From Linepithema humile (taxonomy: Eukaryota > Arthropoda > Insecta > Hymenoptera > Formicidae): DNA of 64,000 nucleotides. How positions within the stretch are numbered: the stretch's first letter is position 1; every line of letters starts with the position of its first letter. The position numbers were made by a program, and so were the translations under genes. This document shows, piece by piece, positions 24,715 to 36,233 of this stretch. The notes under the pieces were generated by a model. That model was not told the DNA's origin. It saw only the letters and a list, made by a program, of their open reading frames with translations, and did not search any database. The stretch covers positions 26,237,911 through 26,301,910 of the forward strand of contig NC_090132.1 in NCBI RefSeq assembly GCF_040581485.1, in the 5' to 3' direction.

Positions 24715-27700
24715 TCACCTCCTTAAAAACCGGAAAAAGCCTTTGCTTTTGTCCGGCGGCGGTGCCATCAGCATTGGTACTTGATTTTTGTGCGTGATAC
24801 GAATCTGTGTCAGAAAGATACATTTTTACATTTTCTTTCTACTCAGCTTGCAGCTTATTATTATTTACGCGTAAAGCTGTAATTTGGTATAAAATTACAC
24901 TTTTATTAAGACCGAATTTAAGATTAACGAAACAAATATTTTCTCCTCTCTTTTCTCGTCGAGTGTTCGATAAAGTTTTTGTTAAATGAAAACAAATTCC
25001 ATCTCACACGTTATTGTTGAAAGAACTCAAATAGTTTCACTATCTTTCAGCTCACCGTGCACGGGCCCTGCATCCAGGGTTCGCCATCGATCTGCATGGG
25101 GAATCGCTTACTCGTGGTGATAGTGACGCTACTGCACTGAGCCAGCCTTCTGCCGGAATGTCGAAGTCCCGTCTTCACTTGACCCATATGCAAGCAGTTC
25201 TCCAGACCGATTACCTCTATGAGATTGTCCCCGATGTCTGCGGATAGAGTAAGTGCACAACGTTATCGAAGAAAATGTTCCACTTATACGCCTGCGACGT
25301 GCAATCGAAGCCGGACGGTATATTTGTAAGGATTGACTGTTTCACGCGTTACGCGCGATTCTCTCACCTTGAATAGCGACGGTGAGATCCACGGAATTGA
25401 AGCTACTCGTGCTGAGTTCTTTGTCGGGTCGCTTTTTCCGTTTACCGAGCCGATTCCGCGTGTGATGCTCGCCCCAGAGATTCGAGCCCCCGTGAGTGAA
25501 AGGAATGTTCAGCAATGCGACTCCTTGCAGAGATGGCCCGTGCGCCAAATCCAGAGGTGTGCCGTCGCACTGTAATCGATGAAATGCATGTAACGTCACG
25601 AATTCCGTTGATTCCGTCGTGACTGATTGATTGCGGATCTGACTGCGCGTATTCGGGACGAAGTTGAAACGGAATCGTTTAATTAACTCTCGATCAGCGC
25701 CGGTGATTCGACGCTGAATATTCGGCATTCGAAGTTGCTAATTTATCGATTCAACGAGTGGATTACGAAATTGCGCTTACGATTATTTCGAGATCCTCGT
25801 GAAGGTTTTTACAGCTGGCAGCGAACTGCTCCGTGGTTGCGTATTCGAAATACCACAGCTTGTTCTTCATTCTGCTGTTAAACTTCTCCGGATTCTTCTC
25901 CCTCTCCATGTGGAATTTCACGCAAATAGCCGCGTCGACGCCCACCGAGAAGTAATTGTTAATAATATTGTACGGTATACAGTCCTGATTCGGTTTCTTC
26001 TCGTCCGTCTGATCTTGAACGTCTATTTGCCAGCGATCCATCATCACCTGCGTCGCCTTCTCTATTTTCTGCGAATCGTTTAGGTCTCGTGTAACAAAAA
26101 CTTTTGCGGTAATCGGATTTTGGACAAGTGATCGTCAAACATTTTACCGAGCGTTCAAAAAATACATAGTAATGAAGGTGCTTCGCAATCGGAATATCAC
26201 GTGGACAATCTGCTTTACCTTAAGCACTTTGTGCACCGCTTCCCCTTCGTAACCGCCGCCCCAGCGTAAGCACCTGGCGAGATCGTTGCCAGTGCCGAGA
26301 GGTATAACGCCAACGGCGGGTTGTTTCTCGAAATTCACGCGATCTGAATTAAATAAGCAACGATTAGAGTGCAACTATATGCGAATATTAAACTATCGGT
26401 TTATTAAGAGGAAATGATGAATTCATACGCGATCGATTAATAGCAATGCACTAAAATTCAGGTCATTTGCGGCTTACATGGTATTCAATGAATCTAGCCA
26501 GCGTATTTAATCCGCGAAATCAGCATTGCAAAATTTATTAGAAAGCCCCGCTTTTACGTGCCGCCGTTATACGATTATTATGATTCGTTTTACTCGCGAT
26601 CTCCACGAATTTCATTAAGCGGCTGCGTCGTAATTAAACGGCGATGCATACCCATGGTTTCCAAAACCCAGCCGACCGTTCCATCGCCGCCGCAACAAAT
26701 CACCTTAAAATTCTCCACGTCCTTGAACAGTTGCAGACCCTGCATAGGCCCGCCGATCGCTAAATTGTGGACCTGCCGTGGGTTCAGAATGTATTGAAAT
26801 TTCCGCAACATTCGCTCCCCTTGTCGGCCTCCCGATTTCGGATTTATGAATACCAAGAGCGGCATCGTGTTATCCGGTGGCGTAATTTGAAAGGACATTG
26901 CCGGCTGCTGGCTCGACGAGGTGCCGCAACTCAGGAAACCACCCTATTAAATTCATCGTGTTCATTCGCGTGTCGTACAACATTCTGTTCTCCCTCCACC
27001 GAACGCGATTTCGTCATTCTCTTTTAATTCCAAAACTCGTAATTATCTTCTTCAACTTTACGTTTAATTAATTGTAAATTTCTTCGCGTTCTTTATTATA
27101 TCTCAAGTTTTATACATTTGATTCGTTAACGTAGCTTTTTAATTCAAGATCTTCTATAGAAGAAACTTAATTATAGTTTTTTTGAATAATTAAGAATTAT
27201 AAAGAACATTACGTTTCATTTGTTTCTTCGCGAGACGGACGTTTCGACGATAAGAGACAATTAAAGCGGATTATTGTACTTACGGAACTGGCCGATGAGG
27301 TGTCCTGACCGTGTTTGCTACCTCGTTTGCTGTCCCTCGATAACGATCTTTGTCTGTCGAGCACCACGGGGCAGATCGCTGTAGGTGGAAGGATGTGCAC
27401 CGCATGCTCGCCGAGCGTACATTCCGCTCGTACTTGCGACGCACATCTATTATGCAGCTGTAACATTCCCATGGAAATATTCACACAGACGTATCACGGA
27501 TACTCTCGCATCGCTTCAATTACGCGGTCTCATACAAATTTCATTTTTTTTTTTTAAATAATTCCTAAATTAAATAATGCAGTATCTTAATCCGCATCAT
27601 TAATTAAAATTCGCTCGCGATCGATGAAACAAGATAGTCGAAAATTATTTATCTAATTTTTTTTTTCATTATACACTCGCAGTATTCTTTTATATTTTTT

Positions 27701-30700
27701 TTCACGCTGCCGCGCATATATTTTAGACTCCACTTTGGACGATGAATTTGTGTTCTATTAATTTCGAAAGATAACTCACAGTTAATTGGCACCATCTGCA
27801 GTGCAAGCCGGTGATGCCATTGTAACTCTTGATCGTCTTTCTGCACTTGGAGCACTTCCCGTGACAATTCCCCTCGACCCAATGATGTACCATCGTCTGC
27901 GATGTCTTTTTACTTTTCACGTAGGTGGCTATGCAGGAGGCTGGCGCTCTTTGCACGCATCTCTCGTGCACCGTGTATTTGCAAACTGAAAAAAAAAGAA
28001 TGCCGTTACATAACGTTGGTCTTGAATAAAATACGCGGTACTTCCATTTTGTAGAAGTGTCAATGATGTTTCTCTTACAATCTCGTGTTCGTGCACGCTA
28101 CACGCCGATTCGAGACTCGTTTCAAAATCGCGCGATAAAGACGGGAAATATCAAGGATTTCTTACTCACAAACGCAACAAAGCCCTTTCTTGCCAAGGCC
28201 AACCAGCATATTTAGACAGAGGTTGCAATACGCGGGTTTGCTGAAATGCTTCAGTCTCCACAGATGGTTTCCGTCCTCCTTCACGTGGGAATCCAGACCC
28301 AAAAGAACTAACAGGGGGATCGTCGTGAGGCCACCTCTTTTCCATTCCTCCAGCGAAACCGTGCCGTCCGCGTCGTAGTCGATTTCTATCATCATATCTT
28401 GCAGGATCTGGAATAAAATTATATTTCCCAGATTCTGCCCGCCGGTCGCAGCGGCTTCGAAAAAACGTTTTCAGGACACGTTTCCACGTCCTCGAAGTAG
28501 GGAATTATTAGTCGAGTTATAACGGAAGGATGGTCGGTTCGGTCTTGTAAAACGTAAGCCCGTTGAAAGCGAACAATCCGGCTACTTACCGGCTTCAGCT
28601 CTGTGACATCCCAGCCGAGGTACTCCGCGACATTCATCATTTGATTTACGATGCAGTCCATCTCCTAGATACACGTGATAATGACGTTAGTAACAACGAT
28701 AAAGAACCGTTGCATTGATCGGATCGGATTGGATTGAATGTGTGATGCGATATTTCCGATGACAATGTGACGTTACACGTCGCGTATATAATTTAATCCT
28801 ATTCAATTATAACTCATATCTTATTAAACTTCGCGCAAGCTGCGCGACATACTATTATATTATTGATCATTAATTCCCGCGTGTATATACATATGTTGAA
28901 ACAATTTAAATACGTTTTTTCCTAATACTTTTGTTTATTCCTATTTGTGCTTATCAAAATGTTACGTGTTTTTCTTTTAAAAGCCCGTACGCTCCAGCTG
29001 AACAGATCCGAAGTAAAAACAGCGCCGCGTTTTCATTTCCATCTCTCTTCTCCCGCGATTCCGTTATGGGTACCGCGAATATTTATTGGTGCAGCACGCA
29101 ATGTCTATACCGCGATATCAGTGATTTATTCAACGTGAGACTCATTATGCGGCGACGCCGGTTGTCATTTTCCAGACATTCTTCTCGGCCGTAATTTCAC
29201 GTCATATATGCGCGCGTATTTAAACCCCCTGCGTTTGAATGACGGATGCACTGAACATCCAAGCACTTGATGTCATAAGCAATTTCACATGCGAATTTTG
29301 CCTCGAAATTATATTACAGCATTCGACAACAGAGGTTCCGCGGGAAGGTAGAATTTCGCGAATAATCCGAGGCGTTCTGCAAAATTACTGCCGAAAAGGA
29401 AACAGATACCTCTATAATTTTCATTATTTCAATAACGGCAGATTTTAGTTACAAATTACATTCATGAAATGATCGACAAAGGATTAATTAGTGTTAATGA
29501 TAGTTTATCGGTGCGTTCTGCACTATTCGCGATAACTATTACATTACATCGCCAATTATATTCTAAAAATCTATCGCTGCGGTGCGTAATCAAGCGACGT
29601 TGATACAAAATAGATTATTATTCCCGCAACATCCGCGCGTATTGCGGCGATACATGTTAGTCAACACATTCGCGTGGCTTTCTGGCCTCTCTCTCTCTAT
29701 TGCCAGGGGGTCAATGATGCGCGTCATTAAAGCAACGGAAATTACACTCGTTCTACGTAATTCACGTTGTAACGGATCGCACGGGGTACATGTCAATTGA
29801 CGTGCCTATTATGGGCGCGGCCAGCGGCATACAAGTATTTACCTCTTCTATTAATATCAACTAGATCTATTCTATACTACTATTGTTACTTAAGCAACAA
29901 AGGTCAATCTATTTTCGCCGGAGAGGGAGGGGGAGAGAGAGAGTTCAGTTTTGCCGATAGAAATTGTAATTAGAATCGTTTTGCGAGTAGGCGGTGAGAG
30001 TATTTATATCGCGCGCGGTTATTTATTCGCCGTTTGCAATTATTTTATCACGCGATGATGGTTCGACTTTCGTGACAATGGTATCGCCGACAACGAACGA
30101 TTGTTGCACCTAACGCATGCAATGTTGTGTTTGCACGCACGTGTATCACCGTGATAAGCACACGCGCGATGATCCGCGTAGACGGAGATAACGTTTGTTC
30201 TTTACTTACGTTCGTGTCAAGGACGCCGTTGCCGTCCGTATCATACAGCCGAAACATAACTGGAAAAAAAAACAAAGAAAGAATTATTGGGTTAACGCAA
30301 GTCGAAACTGCCGCGCAACAAGTTGCAGCTTCGCTACAAAAGTTCGAGCGGCATGGACTTGTAACAAGTGCGGCGGAAAATCGAGAATGACTGCCGACCG
30401 GCACGCGAGTTCCCTCGTAAATTCTGTATGTCATTCGTCTCTTTTTCTTCTCAATTGCTTTTAAACGGCGGGATGTCTGATTAGTTACAGCGATTCGTGA
30501 TTCTTCCGCAACTTTTTGTTTATCGAAAGAATAAACAGAATTTCTGTTCTTTCGACTCTTGTTAGTTTTACGTACTACTTCAACAGAAATCTCTTCAATA
30601 TATCGCACTGTCTGTTTATCTCCATCGAAATATTTTATATCTTTTTTTCAAAAAGCATATAAGTTTAATCAATTGCGCGTGAAAAAGCGGACGATTTTTG

Positions 30701-33700
30701 CAGAAAGGTTAAACGCTGGGTTTTCTAATTTGAAAATATTCGCGTTGATATCGCATATGTTTACGGAATAATTTTTCGCTATTTAGTGCGCGTATACGAA
30801 ATATTAGTATCCGACGACAATCTTCTAAAAACGAACGGGATTCCGCGCGTGATTTATGCGCGGACATGGTTTTGATTATTCAGGAAACAACCGTGCAACC
30901 ATTATAGCATCGATCTCGACGATAGAAAACAACGCGGGATTTATTTCAAAGCATCGTTGATCTTCCGCTAATGAATCATTCGAGATGAAAACCCGCGCGA
31001 GCAGGACGGTATTAGTTGCTGACAATTACGTACATTCCAGTTTATCCTCCGGTCTTCCGGCTTCCAAGAGGGAGAGATAACAAACGATGTCTTTGAGGCT
31101 GACTTTAACGGACTGGACATCTATTGTGCTCTGCTTTCTAACAAGGTGTCTCATCTCTGGAAAACAGAAATTTATTTTCAACTTGATCGGATATCGCATT
31201 AGACATATTTCACAATTACCAGTCAGCAGGATACAAGTCACTTACGAAATAACTTAAATTATCTAGCGCGTTAGAAATCGTAAATTTACGCAAAATTATG
31301 TTTATATTATTAAATTACAGTAGAATCCTAAAATTTGCAAGAATATTACCGTAAATTATCTGCAGAAATTATTCTATTTAATTTCACTCTCGATCTTAAA
31401 TATGCTTCATTTTCACCGGGATTTTCCTTTGACGTCGTATTTCGCGGAAGAGTAGCCGTATTTTCAAATCTCAAGACACCTGAATGTCCGGCACAGTGAA
31501 AATTGCCAGACTCACAATAATGATAATCCTGTCCCATATTTCGCGGAAAATTCACGATGCACTCGCGCGTTAAAGCGAAACCGGGAAATCCAAGGCGATT
31601 TCGGCCGGACGATCGGATCGTATTTTTAGATGAATGTCCGGCGCGGACTTGAGTAATTGTACCTAAAAGTCTAAAGAACCTGTTGCTTCGACCGACGCAG
31701 CGCGGTTGTCAATATGTGTAAGTGATGAATTGGTCTTATTATAATAGACTGTTAGTGTATAGCGGCCCGAGACAGGTCGACGACGCTTAGCTCGTATTTC
31801 TGGATCGTCTATTTATAACCAAACCGCCGTGTACTTTTGCATGAATCAACGCGGCTCCATGTCGATTCGCTTGCATGTCGATGAAATTTATTCTTGCGCC
31901 GATTTCAAAAACCGCATTGTCCAGACGCGAGAAGAAATTCGTTTCAATAAATTCGGATTTGGAACGAACGACAAACGTGGAAATGATTCCTACGCTCATT
32001 CGTGATAATAGAGACGCGACGGTTGATGCGAAATGCATTTTGCGTTTTCACGCAAATTGAAATCAAACTTTCTGAAATTGTACCAGTTTCAATTTTAATC
32101 AATGTCTTGACTCGATGATAATTTCTTAATTTTATTTTCGATCAACTTCGTCTGCATAACGGAATTAATTAGCTCGTAATAATTTAGCATTTGACATTTT
32201 CATGTGCCGTCCATATAAAACTATATCTATAATTTCATGTCAAGGAATTCGTATTCGAATGTACATCCCATCGTAAGGAAATATATTCTCTATTAAAAGA
32301 AAAATTGTCATATAATCACGACAGTTCAATTTCTTCGCTGTTATTTTTGGCCGATCTCGCGTCTTGCAGAAGTAATTTTGCGCGACGATGAACAAGTTAA
32401 AAATAAACTTTTGCACGAGACGACGCGTCGCGCGACTAAGTTGCCTTAGTCATACGGTACTGTACATTTTTTTTCCACGCTCGAACAATCCAATTTGTTC
32501 CGAATGAAAGGTGCAAAAGAGCTTCGATAACGATGTCTGGAAAAAAATGTAAATTATTCGCAAACGCGACACGCTCATCGATTGTGAACACGACGGGCTA
32601 ATCGCCGTGACGTACGAACGCGCTGCCAAAAATTTCGAACATATACGTCGAGTCATTTATTATTCATCTAATGTTATTCATCTAATAGCCATATTATTTA
32701 TATTTTGCGCGGCAAAATACACTGTACTTATTTTTTTCTCTCAATGTGAATAACCAATTTAGTCAAGATTTATCGACGATAATTTTATAACCATATAATC
32801 GTTGCCATAGCGCGCTTTATTTCCCATTAATGAAAGTCCGTGACAATTACGAGCAACGAGCGAGTTTAGTAAATTGAACTAATTATCATTTGCGGACGCT
32901 AGCGTTGGTTATTTGGTTTAGTTGATTCCACATGATAGGTGACATGTTTACCGCATAATACGCCGATTAAAAAGGGATCTCGGAAATGTTATTATAAATT
33001 TTGTCATGAGCTGGAACGTGATTATCTAAAATTGCTTGTTGATAATTCCGCGGGATTGATCGTACAAATATTTCAAAATGATTTAAACGCTTTCTAGAAT
33101 GTTTCACAGCCGTTTTTATTTCGATTGTAAATATCACGAGGAGGAAATTTATCTCTTTTTTTCTCGCAATACAAAAGTCACATAACATAAAATTGATTGC
33201 ACAAGCAAATTTTGTTTAAAACCTCGTGGAAAATTTCTCTTAAATATTGTGCGGTTTTATATTCGATATTCGATCTTTATGATACTTTATGATCATTTCT
33301 CACCTTCCTTCAGCTTCACTCCCGATACGTCTGGTAATTGAACCATCTTGCTTTTTACAATCATTAAAGAAGGGAAATGTTTCTTGAGCACTGAATCGGA
33401 TTATCCAATCTTCCCGTGTCACGTTGTTTAACTAGAGTCGAGTGCAGGATGATTCGACGATCAAGCCGCGATCGACGCCAATATGCGATTAATGATTGAG
33501 TCCAGATACACTTGTTGCTTCTTCTACGACTCGAGAGTCACTGAGCGGCGTGGCTGAAACTCACGCCGCTAAGAAACTGGTATCATTTTCTCGCACACAC
33601 ACTTGTGACGTCATTTATACCGGATGATACCAGTGGTGCACAGCTATTTCGGTGGCGCCGACACGCGCTACGCAAACTCGCGTATGTCGCGCGAGTAATT

Positions 33701-36178
33701 CGAAGCGCGCGTTGTCTCATTCCACGCTACTCGCGATCGATACGGTAGTTCATTTAGCAATTAGTTCATTAACCAAGGCGGAACATAAAGTGACGTTGCA
33801 TCCGTTCTCGTTAGTGGCATTTTCCTATACAACAAGGTGTTCAGCGAAGGTCTTAAAACGAATCATGACAAAACAATTAAAATGCGCAGGCCCAATTTTA
33901 ACTTGAACACTCTGTACATTTCTACATTTGAATGAGATAAAATTTTAGAGAATACAGGAAGCGCAATTAAAACGGTAGAAAAAAGGATTTACGATCGCTA
34001 CGGATGATGCGAAATAGATCGTTAAATTTGATCGCCGCGAGTCCGATGGATGAATTGATGGATGGGACACTCGTATTTTCATCCGTGCATCGGTCGGAGT
34101 AATTTTTCCTGTTTTCTTATTCTTCTCGCGTGATGTATTTTACGGCCCTTTTTATTACGACGCGAGCACCTGAAGGCGACTATTCATCTTCCGATTCATA
34201 AAAGATGAGAACGAGTTTGACGATAAGCTCGGCAACTTGGAAACGGCTTGAGGGCGCTGTAGCGCTATCGGGGACTTTGATTCGTCATAATCCTCTATTT
34301 TCGGATTCGATGTTTCCCTTTCATTTTTCACGAGTCGCCTGTACCGAAAGACGCGCGCGCGCGGATAGCTTCAACCCGGGATTTCATCACCTCCGACGAT
34401 GTATTTGACGCGGGAGCGCACGTGTTTCACGAGAAGACGATAAGATCAGACTCGTTCTTCAAACAAACTCGGAAATAGAAACGGATCGAATTTTCCCAAT
34501 CGTGTATACAGTCTTCCGTACGTCATGACATCTCGCGAGGATCAACTCGTCTCACGTCTCACGTAAATTGTCGTGCAAAATCCAGAATCTAAAATAGCCA
34601 ATATGCATTTCCTGCATCGCGCCGGGAAGGCGCGGGAGTTTGTGCGCGCGATCGATGCCACGGATCGCCGCAGACGCGAATAAACATTTCCCTTAAATCC
34701 ATAACGCAGGCATGATTATTTTCGTCACTTACTGGCGGCGTTTTCATTTAGAGCAGACATAAACAATCGTTATGTTGATGTCTCGCGTACGTGCGCGATT
34801 CGGATCGATCGCTTTTTGCATGCGCTGAAAAATCGACGGGGAGTCGTTTTTGTCGCTAAAACCGTCGAATTTTGCATACGCTCCTTATATTGATCAACCG
34901 TTGTTTTTCCACATCCGCGACACGCAGTAAAAATATCTCTAATAATGAGATTATCGAATATCGGACAGGAGTGCGCGATACGGCGGGGATAATAAAATGC
35001 CACAGCGGAAATTCGCGGAAGCGCATAATGAAGCGAAGATGACTGCGGCCGATATCGTAAAAGCGGCATGAGGGGCGGTGGTATATCCGCGCGGTATTGT
35101 GGTCGTATTTTTTCGATTACGTCGACTGTCGCTCCGATATGGTGAAGCACTCTTCTGAAAGAGATGTCACGTTTCCCCCCTTCCCCCCCCCCCCCCTGAA
35201 CCGTAATTCATCCGGCATTTACGATCTCAGGCTTTGTTTGAGAGCAACGCGCCACTGTAAGATCGATGGGCGACCGAAATGGACCCTTTGTCATGCCGCT
35301 GTAATGCGATTTCTCCCCCTTCATCTCCCACATCCTTCTCCCCCCCCCCTCTCCTTTCTGTGGCAAAAATGAATTTCGCATCGTGCACCGAATTTCACGG
35401 ATATGCGGGTTCACGTACGACGGGAGGGAAATCTTTTAAGCGGGACGACCCGGCGTCCTTTAATCCTGTATTCATGTAATGCCCCGTATAACCGCTCGGG
35501 AGAGACTCTAAATGCAAGATATCTGAGAGAAGATATCCGCGAAGAACCTCGATTCTTCATCGGAAGCTTCTGAAACGTAAACTCGGAACGTCTGAAGTGA
35601 AGAGAGCGAGAAGACTGAAAGAGAGAGAGAGAGAGAGCGAGAGACGGATCGTTCCTGGTGAGCGAAAGCTCGTTAAAAAGGAATCACGCTGGGATCGGTC
35701 TTTTAGCGAGGTACAATTTCCGGATTAATGAACGACGGGCGGATGAAAAGTATCGCGGGTGGATTAATGCGACGCAAGGAATCGAATCCGGGAGCAGAAA
35801 TCCACGCCCCGCGGTGATCCCGTGATCTCGCCGCGGCTGGTTCCGCGCTTGCGAAATGTTATTGCTCAATGTACCGTTTGTATTGGATTCGGCGATTCGC
35901 CCCCTACCTTCCAATTTCCCGTTGTTGACGAGGAGGGAATTGTTCGACTTCCTGGACGAGTTCCGCGACATTTGGCTGTGACTCGGACTGCTGTCCGTGC
36001 TCTTCTTCTCTAGTACATCGTGACAGCTGTATGACGTGTGTGTGACGGTCAGCATTGGATGCACGCTTCCTGAATCGTCCGTGTAATTGCATGAAACATA
36101 CAAGAAAAACAAACAGCATGACCGATCGTTTCTGCCTCGCTGATCTTGCATCTTGATATACGAGGCGCGGCGCTTTGA

Positions 36179-36233
<55 letters not shown>

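Noticed and set aside
30048..30608. A 186-codon minus-strand frame
   Set aside because: It is intron sequence reading through the 50-nt EF-hand exon of Dgk; both true splice sites lie inside it.
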